Below, one piece after another: positions 16,942 through 24,980 of a stretch of 64,000 nt of DNA. The stretch's first letter is position 1. Every line of letters starts with the position of its first letter. Below the pieces are notes generated by a model, which searched no databases, had not been told where the DNA came from, and saw only the letters and a list, made by a program, of their open reading frames with translations. Source of the stretch: Bacillota bacterium (GTDB lineage Bacteria > Bacillota > Clostridia > Oscillospirales > Acutalibacteraceae); the NCBI GenBank assembly GCA_023418995.1, contig JAEZYP010000001.1:1-64000 (forward strand), read 5' to 3'. Made by a program: the position numbers and the translations under genes.

Positions 16942-17367
16942 ATGAGTAGGGATTATCATGCTGAAATAATCAATTTGAGCCAAAACAGTACTAATTTATT
17001 TAAGAAATTCAAGGTGATTGGTGTTCGAAAGAGGTTTTTAGGATTCGTAAAAATATATAAGATATCAATTTCAGAAAATGACCTATCCGAAATACTAACA
17101 CTTGTGCAGCACAATATGAGTAGAAAATTAAACAAAGAATGGTATGCTACATTTTATAATGCAGATAATGCAATCGTAGTATTTCGCAAAAAGGTATTTC
17201 GACTTTCCACAATGGGGATAACTCCTGAATACCAAAAACGTTTGAATATAGACAATGCAGAAGACAAGCAGCAATGGAATGAAATGCTTAATTATGCAAA
17301 AGCATTAGGTATTCCAGATAGTCAGCTTGACTATCTTCCTCCTGGTTTCAAGACGGAAGTTTACTGA
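16942..17367 (+). CDS. Hypothetical protein, AT-rich orphan
   Basis: A 141-residue basic protein with no signal peptide or membrane helix. I do not recognise it. Segments LSQNSTNLFKKFKVIGVRKR and KLNKEWYATFYNADNAIVVF suggest a mixed alpha/beta fold; the C-terminal half (EYQKRLNIDNAEDKQQWNEM) is helical. Its base composition is visibly more AT-rich than its neighbours and it sits just after a tRNA, which hints at acquisition by transfer. ATG 16942 has only a weak GAAAGG upstream. Confidence 0.6.
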   Translation: MSRDYHAEIINLSQNSTNLFKKFKVIGVRKRFLGFVKIYKISISENDLSEILTLVQHNMSRKLNKEWYATFYNADNAIVVFRKKVFRLSTMGITPEYQKRLNIDNAEDKQQWNEMLNYAKALGIPDSQLDYLPPGFKTEVY

Positions 17368-17669
17368 TAAACACCAAATTGACAGGCCGTTTGAATTGCC
17401 CATATTGAGCATAATCTCCAGTGATGATAGTTCAAGTCCCACAAAAAAATCGCGTGATATCTTAATACAGCGAGGCTCACAAGTAAAAACCCGCATCAGG
17501 CAGCTGTTTGGTGCGGGTTTGTTTTTGGGCGTTCCGCTTTTCTTTGTACACAAAAGATCGCTCAGTAGCAAAATAACTATAAATATGGTAAAATATTCCT
17601 GATACAATAATACAAGGATTTCTTCAATAAACCTGAAAGGAGCACATCAAGGGTGGGAAGAAGCAGATT
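17368..17669. other. 302-bp non-coding stretch
   Basis: No convincing gene. It contains one terminator (17487-17526) and an AT-rich promoter region before 17670. Confidence 0.5.
17487..17526 (+). terminator. Terminator of the 16942 gene
   Basis: AAACCCGCATCA pairs with TGGTGCGGGTTT around a 10-nt loop and is followed by GTTTTT. Confidence 0.75.
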
Positions 17670-18923
17670 ATGAATCATGATTATTTTAAAGCCGCTTTCG
17701 CGCAAACTAATATTACCCCCGATTTTCAGGTCGAATTGATCGGATGTTACCGGGAGGACAGCAAATCACAGGGCGTTCTGCATGCGCTGTACGCACAGGT
17801 ATTGGTACTGGAGTTTCAGAGCAAAAATTATTGCCTGATTGCCATTGACAGTCTTGGTCTTACAATAACCCTCTCCAATAAACTGCGGTCTATAGCCGCC
17901 AGACAATTGGGAATCGGAAATTCCTGCGTCATGCTCTGTTTTTCACACACACATTCCGCACCCGCACCTTTATCTCCGGTCAATGGGGAAAGGTATTTCC
18001 GCTTCCTGTGTGACAGGATCCAAAAATGTGTCGCTGAAGCAAAGGAAAAACTCCGGTCCTGCATGGCCGGTTGGGCAATGACAAATACCCAAATCGGAGA
18101 AAATCGCAGGGAGGGCTGCACCGTGGTCGATGACCGGCTTGGCGCACTGCGAATCACCGATTCATTGACCGGATGCCCGGTGGCTGTTATTCTGCGCATA
18201 ACAGCACACGCCAATATATTAATGAGCGGAAACAATAAAATTTCTAGCGATTATTTCCATGTCGCCCGGGAAAAGCTCCGGGAATATTTTCTTTGCCCTG
18301 TTATCCTGATTCAGGGTGCGTCAGGAAACATAAAACCAGCGGGCGTGGATAAAATCGCGGGCGGCGATCTTTCGGATTTGTACCGGATATCGGATATTCT
18401 TTATCGTTCCGCGGCTCAGCTGCATTTCGATATGGAAGAAGTAAGGAATTTACAAATGTACAGCAGAAATTTTCACTACTGCTCAGATGTTCCATCCGAA
18501 GCGGAGGCAAATCAGATCGCGGATAAGGCGAATACACTTTTTGGCATTGATGGCTCGGAATGGCTAAAAGAATGCGAAGCCCTTAGAAAATCCGGTGTCA
18601 CAACACAGGCACGGGACGGAGAGATGCAGTTTCTTTGTTTAAACGACGGCTGCTTCTGCGGGGTTCCGGATGAAATTTTCTGCGAGATATCCCTGGAAGC
18701 GTCTGATCGCGCGCAAACGCCCTTCCTTTTTCTGAACGGATACACCAACGGATGTACCGGATATCTTCCCCATAGTGAGGAGTGGGTAAAGGGCGGTTAC
18801 GAAACACGATACAGCTATCTGCAATATTACCGATTTCACGGACATGTAATGCCGTTTCGGAAAGATACCGCGGATCGTCTTGTAGCGCTTGCGCTCAGCG
18901 AATGGGAGCGTCTTCACATGTAA
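17670..18923 (+). CDS. Neutral/alkaline ceramidase-like hydrolase
   Basis: A 417-residue protein with the neutral ceramidase N-terminal domain layout. FAQTNITPD opens the family, SHTHSAPAP carries the histidines of the zinc site, and NGYTNGCTGYLP with GGYE form the conserved late block. Known members hydrolyse ceramide, but many bacterial homologues act on unknown amides. There is no signal peptide, unlike secreted ceramidases, so this protein should be cytoplasmic. It is a single-gene unit closed by its own terminator. Confidence 0.75.
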   Translation: MNHDYFKAAFAQTNITPDFQVELIGCYREDSKSQGVLHALYAQVLVLEFQSKNYCLIAIDSLGLTITLSNKLRSIAARQLGIGNSCVMLCFSHTHSAPAPLSPVNGERYFRFLCDRIQKCVAEAKEKLRSCMAGWAMTNTQIGENRREGCTVVDDRLGALRITDSLTGCPVAVILRITAHANILMSGNNKISSDYFHVAREKLREYFLCPVILIQGASGNIKPAGVDKIAGGDLSDLYRISDILYRSAAQLHFDMEEVRNLQMYSRNFHYCSDVPSEAEANQIADKANTLFGIDGSEWLKECEALRKSGVTTQARDGEMQFLCLNDGCFCGVPDEIFCEISLEASDRAQTPFLFLNGYTNGCTGYLPHSEEWVKGGYETRYSYLQYYRFHGHVMPFRKDTADRLVALALSEWERLHM

Positions 18924-18953
18924 CCCTTCACACTGAAAACAGGCAACTACAAA

Positions 18954-19005
18954 GCAAAAGCCCGCACCAAGCAACCGTGATTGGCTGCTTGGTGTGGGCT
19001 TTTGC
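18954..19005 (+). terminator. Terminator of the ceramidase-like gene
   Basis: GCAAAAGCCCGCACCAAGCA pairs with TGCTTGGTGTGGGCTTTTGC. It may also serve the convergent gene ending at 19035. Confidence 0.8.
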
Positions 19006-19034
19006 AATTATTTATAATTACAGACTATTTTTGA

Positions 19035-19205
19035 TCACCGGAAGGTTATCTCATTGTTTAATCTTCCTATCTCCTGCATCATTGCCCGAATCTGTTCTTT
19101 CAGCTCCGCCATGTGCTTCTCCTCTTCCAAATTTCTCCGCGGCTTAACCTTCAGGTCATTCAGCTCTCGAAGCAAAGCATTGCGTTTTTGAACTATCTCT
19201 GTCAT
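19035..19205 (-). CDS. Small coiled-coil protein
   Basis: A 56-residue charged protein, MTEIVQKRNALLRELNDLKV at its start, with heptad-like spacing of Leu/Ile/Met through most of its length. It is probably a helical hairpin or coiled coil. ATG 19205 has GGGAGAGG at 5 nt, which strongly supports translation and excludes the longer frame. Function unknown; convergent with the ceramidase-like gene. Confidence 0.6.
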   Translation of the reverse strand: MTEIVQKRNALLRELNDLKVKPRRNLEEEKHMAELKEQIRAMMQEIGRLNNEITFR

Positions 19206-19526
19206 AACCGCCTCTCCCTTCGCTTGGTTAATGTGAATTTGGCGTCTTGGACTCTTTGCAAAATCATTCGTCGGTATGAAGTGATATTTCAATACCATAC
19301 TAAGCGCCTGCTTGCAATAAGTTGCAAAAAAGGACGAGCCATCCTTTGAAAAGGCAGGTTTTAAAGTGAAATAAACGCAACAAACAAGGTGGAAGTTCGG
19401 ACCGTGAATCTAAAAAAGCTCTATCCGCCCGGGTAATGCTTATAACGTATTTTTTTAGTAAAAATTGACGATTACTGTCAGGTGCTCATATTATATATTG
19501 AATCTCTTAAGAAGGGAGGATTCTGA
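19206..19526. other. 321-bp divergent intergenic region
   Basis: Lies between the coiled-coil gene (minus) and the Cys-rich peptide gene (plus). Only the promoter at 19465-19494 is supportable; no other gene or repeat was seen. Confidence 0.5.
19465..19494 (+). promoter_or_regulatory. Promoter of the Cys-rich peptide gene
   Basis: TTGACG (19465-19470), 18 bp, TATTAT (19489-19494), followed by a short leader with GGGAGGA before ATG 19527. Confidence 0.6.
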
Positions 19527-19670
19527 ATGGGTTGCTGTAATATCTGGGGTGGATGCCGCGGATTTCGCAATGGCTGTGGCTGTGGCTGCGGTTGTTGGGG
19601 ACGTTGCGGTTGTTGCAGGCGTGGCTGCGGTTGTCGCGGTTGCGGGCGCTGCACCCGTTGGTTTTGGTAA
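19527..19670 (+). CDS. 47-residue Cys/Gly/Arg-rich peptide
   Basis: The frame encodes 47 residues with 14 Cys, 14 Gly and 8 Arg, opening MGCCNIWGGCRGFRNG and then alternating Gly-Cys (residues 16-23), ending in TRWFW. It has no leader or signal peptide. GGGAGGA stands 6 nt before the ATG, a promoter precedes it and a hairpin terminator follows the stop by about 10 nt, so it looks like a complete monocistronic gene. The dense CGC repeats suggest metal binding, disulfide cross-linking (for example in a spore layer) or a modified-peptide precursor. No maturation enzyme lies next to it. Two other frames over the same bases are open but are low-complexity and lack start signals. Confidence 0.7.
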   Translation: MGCCNIWGGCRGFRNGCGCGCGCWGRCGCCRRGCGCRGCGRCTRWFW

Positions 19671-19680
19671 ATAGATAACG

Positions 19681-19715
19681 ATTGCGGCACCTGATTTTAG
19701 GTCAGATGCCGCAAT
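19681..19715 (+). terminator. Terminator of the Cys-rich peptide gene
   Basis: ATTGCGGCA (19681-19689) pairs with TGCCGCAAT (19707-19715), with an inner CTGA/TCAG stem. The following T-run is weak. Confidence 0.6.
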
Positions 19716-19853
19716 TTGCTGAATTTCTTCCATTTATTAAATATTGGATTCTGCTGTATATTAAGTTGTCAATTCACGCAAAAAGATTTATAATGAAAGA
19801 AAATATTGTCCACCTGTGCGAGCAACCGCACAGCGGGTTCTCTGGAGGAAGCC

Positions 19854-21083
19854 ATGCGGAACAGATGTTACAAAAATGTTGGAAAAAGGATCGGACGAGC
19901 TGTTCGGGACGCTATGCGTACCGGACGTTATGAAGAAATAGGTCAGGCAGTCGGAAACGAAATCAAGGACTTTACCAATTACGGAAATGAGGTTCTTCAC
20001 GACCTGAAAAATGCAGCGCAACGCCCCCTTTACCCTGATAACGGCACTTTTCGAGAGGAAACAGACAGTTGGCAGGCTCCTGCTCAAACCCAGCAATCTG
20101 GCCGGGTACAGCCTGGCGACATCGCATTCCGAAGAAGAATGCCAGGCAGTGTTTCGGGAATGGTATACGCGATCATCGGCTCTTCCCTCGGTATTCCGCT
20201 GCTTATTGCTGACATTGTAGTTTTTATTGTCGGCCTTGCCCAAAGCATTCTTTTTTCATATTTAATTATTCCATTTTCTATTTTATCTCCCCTTTCGATT
20301 GTGTTTTTATTCATGATGAGTTACGGAATTACGCTGCGCCGCCGTGCGCGCCGGTTCGCACGATACCGTGACACCATGGGAAGCGCGGTTTTTTGTACGG
20401 TCGCTAAGCTTGCCGACCTGACCGGTGAAACACAGGCGCGAACAAAAAAAGACTTGAAAAAAATGATTGCCAGCGGCGCGTGCCCGCAGGGACACCTGGA
20501 TCGCGGCGAAACCTGCTTCATGGTGAATGACGAGACCTACTATGATTATTTGGACGCAGAAAAGGCTTACGCGGCTCGTACCGAGGCCGAACGGGCCGAA
20601 GAGAAAATGAAGCAGACCGATCCCAAGGAAGCGGAGCTCGCGGCCGTGATAAAAGAAGGCGGCGGGTATTTGCAGCAAATTCGCGCCGTGAACGACGCCC
20701 TTCCGGGCGAGGTTATATCCGAAAAGCTGAACCGGCTTGAAAATGTGACTGCGCGCATTTTTATATGCATCCGGCAGCATCCCGAGAAATTGCCGGATAT
20801 CCGCCGCTTCATCCGTTACTATATGCCCACAACCCTGAAGCTTGTAAAGTCTTACGAAGAGTTTGAAAAACAGCCCATGCAAGGGGACAACATCACCAAG
20901 GCAAAGGAAGAAATCGAGCGGGCACTCGATACGATTAACGCAGCCTTTGAAAATCTTCTCGATACCCTTTTCGCTGACGATGCCTTGGATGTATCCACAG
21001 ACATTTCCACACTGGAGACCATGTTTAAACAGGAGGGTCTGACCGACAGCGATTTCGCCAAAGCCCCGGGTAACGACAAGTAA
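19854..21083 (+). CDS. xpaC: XpaC-like (5-bromo-4-chloroindolyl phosphate hydrolysis) membrane protein
   Basis: 409 residues. The N-terminal third is basic and helical, then a hydrophobic block (about residues 100-160, e.g. IPLLIADIVVFIVGLAQSIL) forms about two membrane helices, followed by a helical cytoplasmic C-terminus (LRRRARRFARYRDTMG onward). This matches XpaC-family proteins, which usually precede telA genes as here. ATG 19854 follows GGAGGA; an upstream in-frame TTG at 19806 is less likely. The biochemical role is unclear despite the family name. Confidence 0.75.
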   Translation: MRNRCYKNVGKRIGRAVRDAMRTGRYEEIGQAVGNEIKDFTNYGNEVLHDLKNAAQRPLYPDNGTFREETDSWQAPAQTQQSGRVQPGDIAFRRRMPGSVSGMVYAIIGSSLGIPLLIADIVVFIVGLAQSILFSYLIIPFSILSPLSIVFLFMMSYGITLRRRARRFARYRDTMGSAVFCTVAKLADLTGETQARTKKDLKKMIASGACPQGHLDRGETCFMVNDETYYDYLDAEKAYAARTEAERAEEKMKQTDPKEAELAAVIKEGGGYLQQIRAVNDALPGEVISEKLNRLENVTARIFICIRQHPEKLPDIRRFIRYYMPTTLKLVKSYEEFEKQPMQGDNITKAKEEIERALDTINAAFENLLDTLFADDALDVSTDISTLETMFKQEGLTDSDFAKAPGNDK

Positions 21084-21118
21084 TCCTAAACATATAAAAT
21101 TGGCATTGGAGGTTTACC

Positions 21119-22255
21119 ATGAATCAGAACGAGATTCCTTCTTTTGAGCTCACTCTGGAATCCGCTCCCGAGCAGCCGATTACCGAACAAACGATCCTTA
21201 CGCAGGCTGTCCCCGCGCAGGAGGCGGTGCAGGAACCCCAGCTTACGCCTACCGAACAGAAAATGGTCGCTGATTTTGCCGCAAAAATCGATCTTACCAA
21301 CAGCAATCAAATTTTGCAGTACGGCGTGGGCGCTCAGAAAAAAATGGCTGACTTTTCTGAGGGTGCGCTTGAAAACGTTCGTACCAAGGACCTGGGCGAA
21401 GTCGGGCAGATGCTTTCCGGCGTGGTGGCCGAATTGAAAAGCTTTGAAGTGGACGAGGACGAAAAAGGCTTGTTTGCGCGATTCAAGCGGGGAGGCAATA
21501 AAATCGCCGCCCTGAAAGCCCGCTACGCAAAAGCGGAAACCAACGTTAACCAGATTTGCGAAGCTCTGGAAGCGCATCAGATACAGCTTTTAAAGGATGT
21601 CTCTGTTCTGGACAAGATGTATGAAATCAACAAGACCTATTTTAAAGAGCTCTCAATGTACCTGCTGGCCGGGAAGAAAAAGCTGGAGCAGGTGCTCGCA
21701 GCCGATTTGCCCGCTTTGCAGCAGAAAGCGCGTGAGTCTGGTCTGCCTGAGGACGCGCAGGCGGCAAACGATCTCTCAAGTATGTGCGGCCGTTTTGAGA
21801 AAAAACTGCATGATCTGGATTTGACTCGAATGATATCCATTCAAATGGCGCCCCAGCTGCGTCTGGTACAGAACAACGATTTAATTATGAGCGAAAAAAT
21901 TCAGTCTACAATCGTCAACACCATCCCCTTGTGGAAAAGTCAGATGGTTTTGGCACTGGGCGTAGAGCACTCCACTCAGGCCGCCAAGGCGCAGCGCGAG
22001 GTTACGGATATGACCAACGCCCTGCTGCGCAAAAACGCCGATGCGCTTAAAATGGCAACCATTGAAACACAACGGGAATCTGAGCGCGGTATTGTGGATA
22101 TTGAAACACTAAAGCATACCAACGAAACCCTGATCTCAACACTCGACGAGGTCATGCACATCCAGCAGGAAGGACGCGAAAAGCGCACACAGGCCGAACA
22201 GGAGCTTCGTAAGCTCGAGTCCGATTTAAAGAACAAGCTCCTGCAGCTGCACTGA
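21119..22255 (+). CDS. telA: TelA/KlaA toxic anion resistance family protein
   Basis: A 378-residue, almost entirely helical protein with the TelA block (RFKRGGNKIAALKARYAKAE, LDKMYEINKTYFKELSMYL, MAPQLRLVQNNDLI, IPLWKSQMVLALG). The family is named for tellurite resistance but is widespread without such a phenotype, and is linked to cell-envelope stress. It follows xpaC by 35 nt with GGAGG before the ATG, so the two are one operon. No ter genes are nearby. Confidence 0.88.
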   Translation: MNQNEIPSFELTLESAPEQPITEQTILTQAVPAQEAVQEPQLTPTEQKMVADFAAKIDLTNSNQILQYGVGAQKKMADFSEGALENVRTKDLGEVGQMLSGVVAELKSFEVDEDEKGLFARFKRGGNKIAALKARYAKAETNVNQICEALEAHQIQLLKDVSVLDKMYEINKTYFKELSMYLLAGKKKLEQVLAADLPALQQKARESGLPEDAQAANDLSSMCGRFEKKLHDLDLTRMISIQMAPQLRLVQNNDLIMSEKIQSTIVNTIPLWKSQMVLALGVEHSTQAAKAQREVTDMTNALLRKNADALKMATIETQRESERGIVDIETLKHTNETLISTLDEVMHIQQEGREKRTQAEQELRKLESDLKNKLLQLH

Positions 22256-22296
22256 TTTTTCCATTCCAAAATAAATTATATTTCAACAAACGACCC

Positions 22297-22338
22297 CGCG
22301 CCGGACAGCTGCTTCCATGCTGTTTGGCGCGATTTTTT
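22297..22338 (+). terminator. Terminator of xpaC-telA
   Basis: GCGCC/GGCGC outer stem with GACAGC/GCTGTT inner pairs and a run of six T after it. Confidence 0.75.
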
Positions 22339-22354
22339 GTTTCATAATTCTGTA

Positions 22355-22414
22355 TACATCAGACACCTGCATATAAATACCCGAGGTGATTTTTATATGC
22401 AGGTGTCTGATGTA
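22355..22414 (+). promoter_or_regulatory. 23-bp perfect inverted repeat over the lipase start codon
   Basis: Bases 22355-22377 are the exact reverse complement of 22392-22414; the core is ACACCTGCATATAAA against TTTATATGCAGGTGT. The 14-nt loop TACCCGAGGTGATT contains the Shine-Dalgarno, while the ATG (22397-22399) lies inside the 3' arm. In mRNA the start codon would be buried in a very stable helix with the Shine-Dalgarno exposed in the loop. Confidence 0.85.
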
Positions 22415-23074
22415 ATAAACGCACTGGAGCTCTCGGCCGCCGCATACCGCAATATCCAGCCGGTTTTCCCGGGAGGCTCCATAACCGTCATTGACGATGC
22501 CGCTTCCGGAGTCCAGTGCTATCTGCGTAAAAAGAACGGATGCCTCAGCATCACATTTCGAGGATCAAACTCAGGGCAGGACTGGAAAACAAACTTTGCA
22601 TTTCATAAAAAAGTGGTTCCATACGGTAATCTGGGGTCAAAAATAAGGATACATAACGGATTTCTTCAGGCATACAAGTCTCCGGCGGTTAGAAACACCA
22701 TCCACCGAGTGATTTCCGGAGACATTTGTCAGGTAAAGATATCCGGGCATTCACAGGGAGCGGCGCTGGCGATTTTGTGCGCGGTGGATTTGCAATACAA
22801 CTATCCGGATTTAGACTATGAAGCCGTTCTGTTCGGCGCACCGCGTGTAGGAAATCGCGCATTCCAGCGATCTTATGACCAAAGGGTCTTCAAAACCCTG
22901 CGTATCGAAAATGGAAATGATATCGTCACCAAGGTTCCGCCTGTCTGGATGGGATATCGCCATGTGGGCATCTGCATCCATATTGGCACCCCGAAAATTC
23001 CAGGCTTTCTCTCCTTTAAGAGCCATTATCCCCAATCCTATTATAAGTATCTTTTTGGCTTACTCAGTGAATAA
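22397..23074 (+). CDS. Class 3 lipase-family alpha/beta hydrolase
   Basis: A 225-residue lipase_3-type hydrolase. The nucleophile elbow is GHSQGAA (Ser in KISGHSQGAALAI); the likely acid and histidine lie in GNDIVTKVPP and the nearby YRHVG. The oxyanion-side motif LSITFRGSNSGQDW also fits. No signal peptide, so it is cytoplasmic or non-classically exported. Substrate unknown. Its ATG lies in a perfect 23-bp inverted repeat, suggesting translational control. Single-gene unit after the telA terminator. Confidence 0.85.
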   Translation: MQVSDVINALELSAAAYRNIQPVFPGGSITVIDDAASGVQCYLRKKNGCLSITFRGSNSGQDWKTNFAFHKKVVPYGNLGSKIRIHNGFLQAYKSPAVRNTIHRVISGDICQVKISGHSQGAALAILCAVDLQYNYPDLDYEAVLFGAPRVGNRAFQRSYDQRVFKTLRIENGNDIVTKVPPVWMGYRHVGICIHIGTPKIPGFLSFKSHYPQSYYKYLFGLLSE

Positions 23075-23160
23075 CCACTCCCCTTTAATTTGAGTTTTGA
23101 ATTCTAACAAAGAATAGCAAAATAAAATAAATCGCATAAAATGGTTCGGAGGTGGTTGAT

Positions 23161-23661
23161 TTGTATTTAGAACCACAATACGACCGACTGCAAAGCATAT
23201 TGAAAAGATCTCCGGAAGCCTACGCTATAATGAAGGGAAGCCCCAGCCATTCCAGTGTAAACGGTATGGTTTATTTTTATCCTGTTGTTGACGGGGTTCT
23301 GCTCGTAGCGCAGATTCAAGGTTTGCCGCATGGAACGGTACCATGCTCGGCAGATGTCTTTGGCTTTCACATTCACGAGGGAAGCTCCTGCACCGGAAAT
23401 TCCAGCGACCCCTTTGCAGATACGGGAGGACACTACAATCCCAAAAAATGCCCGCATCCGGCTCATGCCGGCGACCTTCCGCCGCTGTTCGGCAATCATG
23501 GGTACGCTTTTATGGCTGTTATTACCGACCGGTTTACGATTAAGGAAATCATTAACCGAACAATAATTATACATGCGTCCCCGGATGATTTTACGACCCA
23601 GCCCTCCGGAAATTCCGGCGCAAAAATAGCCTGCGGACAAATTGCTGCCAACGCCAGATAA
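23161..23661 (+). CDS. Cu/Zn superoxide dismutase-family protein without signal peptide
   Basis: A 166-residue protein with the Cu/Zn-SOD metal ligands in order: FGFHIHEG (two copper His), GGHYNP (bridging His), HPAHAGDLP (zinc His and Asp) and IIHASPDDF (last copper His). The paired cysteines (Cys in GSSCTGN and in KIACGQI) could form the family disulfide. Bacterial enzymes are normally exported; this one has no signal sequence. The best start is TTG 23161 with GGAGGTGG 5 nt upstream. It may be a superoxide dismutase or a metal-binding relative. Confidence 0.8.
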   Translation: MYLEPQYDRLQSILKRSPEAYAIMKGSPSHSSVNGMVYFYPVVDGVLLVAQIQGLPHGTVPCSADVFGFHIHEGSSCTGNSSDPFADTGGHYNPKKCPHPAHAGDLPPLFGNHGYAFMAVITDRFTIKEIINRTIIIHASPDDFTTQPSGNSGAKIACGQIAANAR

Positions 23662-23792
23662 AGCGATCAGGATCCCTGGAAGCGTACCGAGAACGTACGC
23701 TTCATTTTTTATTTGACATTTTTCAAATTAAAGTATTTAATAAGAAGTGGTTCCATTGGAAAATCGATAAATTAACTTGCAGGTGATGAAAA

Positions 23793-24080
23793 TTGCGCAA
23801 TATTGACTGGTATGAGCAGGGCATGATTCCGGGGTTGCTGTACTTTCAGAACGGAGGAGAATACACAGGAAGCATTGATGAATACGACAACATCGATGTA
23901 AAAGAATTCCGATATCGGATTGAATCAAAGGATCACCTGATCAAAGCGGAGGTATGGTACGGACCCTTTAACTTAAAGAACAGTGAAATTGTGGACGAGT
24001 CCGAATTCGAACTGAGTGATGACGGCCGCAGGGATATGATTCAATGGCTGAAAACCAAATATGAAGGAATGATCGGATAA
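23793..24080 (+). CDS. Hypothetical acidic protein
   Basis: 95 residues, acidic, no membrane segment: WYEQGMIPGLLYFQNGGEYT near the start and MIQWLKTKYEGMIG at the end. The start is TTG 23793 behind AGGTGATG; an overlapping ATG frame stops at once. I do not recognise the family. It stands alone between the SOD-like and azoreductase genes. Confidence 0.6.
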   Translation: MRNIDWYEQGMIPGLLYFQNGGEYTGSIDEYDNIDVKEFRYRIESKDHLIKAEVWYGPFNLKNSEIVDESEFELSDDGRRDMIQWLKTKYEGMIG

Positions 24081-24219
24081 AAAGCCACTATTGCTTTGGA
24101 AGCTTCTCGTCTCCCCTCCTTATTAAAACAGCCTGCTGAACAACCCCGTTTTCGACTCGTATATTAAAGCGTTTTTTAAACAAAATAGTTTGGAAGAAAA
24201 GAAAATTAAGGAGGAACCT

Positions 24220-24825
24220 ATGAGTAAGGTATTATATATTAAAGCAAACGCGAAGCCGGAGGGTGTTTCCAGGACCTTTCAAATATCGGATGAGTTTATA
24301 AGAGCCTACCGGGAACAGCATCCTGAGGATGAAGTAACAACACTGAACCTTTATGAGGAAAACATCCGATTTCTTTCGGCGAGCGATATTTCCTCCATAT
24401 TCGGTCAAAAAGAGACCGGCAGCAAAAATCACCCCATTCTGAAATATGCCTATCAATTCGCCGAAGCAGATAAATATGTTCTTTCCGCACCGATGTGGAA
24501 TCTGAGCATTCCAGCGATTCTGAAAGCCTATATCGATTATGTGTGCGTTACAGGGATTACTTTCCGCTATACCGCTGAAGGTCCGGTCGGGCTGTGCCAG
24601 GGAAGGAAAGCCGTCTACATCGTCACAAGGGGCGGTGAATACGCGCAGGGTGCCTCCGGCGCGTATGAAATGGGAGAACGATATTTGCGTACTATATTCG
24701 GGTTCCTCGGAATTACTGATTTTTCAACGATTTCCGCAGAGGAGCTCGATGTTATGGGCAAAGATGTAGCCTCCATTCTGGAGGGCACAATCAAAACAGC
24801 AAAGCAGAAAGCACAAGAGTTCTAA
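24220..24825 (+). CDS. azoR: FMN-dependent NADH-azoreductase
   Basis: A 201-residue flavodoxin-fold quinone/azo reductase. It begins KVLYIKANAKPEGVSRT (the FMN phosphate loop) and contains the AzoR hallmark APMWNLSIPAILKAYID plus VTRGGEY. It uses NAD(P)H to reduce quinones, azo or nitro compounds in the cytoplasm. ATG 24220 follows GGAGG at 5 nt. Single gene with its own terminator. Confidence 0.88.
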   Translation: MSKVLYIKANAKPEGVSRTFQISDEFIRAYREQHPEDEVTTLNLYEENIRFLSASDISSIFGQKETGSKNHPILKYAYQFAEADKYVLSAPMWNLSIPAILKAYIDYVCVTGITFRYTAEGPVGLCQGRKAVYIVTRGGEYAQGASGAYEMGERYLRTIFGFLGITDFSTISAEELDVMGKDVASILEGTIKTAKQKAQEF

Positions 24826-24845
24826 AGGCTTCTTGTAAAAATACT

Positions 24846-24890
24846 AAAACGCATTGGGCAGCGACTTCTGTCCAATGCGTTTTGTTTTTT
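24846..24890 (+). terminator. Terminator of azoR
   Basis: AAAACGCATTGG pairs with CCAATGCGTTTT, followed by GTTTTTTG. Confidence 0.85.
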
Positions 24891-24980
24891 GTTATCCGCT
24901 TTTAAAGAGTATTGCTCCAAGCGGTACCCTTACCGGCTTAAAATAAGAGAGAGTCGTTCAACAGCCCTCTCCTAAATTCA

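Noticed and set aside
17305..17607. Frames over the terminator region on both strands
   Set aside because: They cross the terminator hairpin of the 16942 gene and have no start signals or family features.
19465..19733. Val/Ala-rich plus-strand frame and Pro/Gln- or Thr/Ala-rich minus-strand frames
   Set aside because: They are other readings of the Cys-rich peptide gene, low-complexity, without start signals; only the Cys frame has a Shine-Dalgarno next to its ATG.
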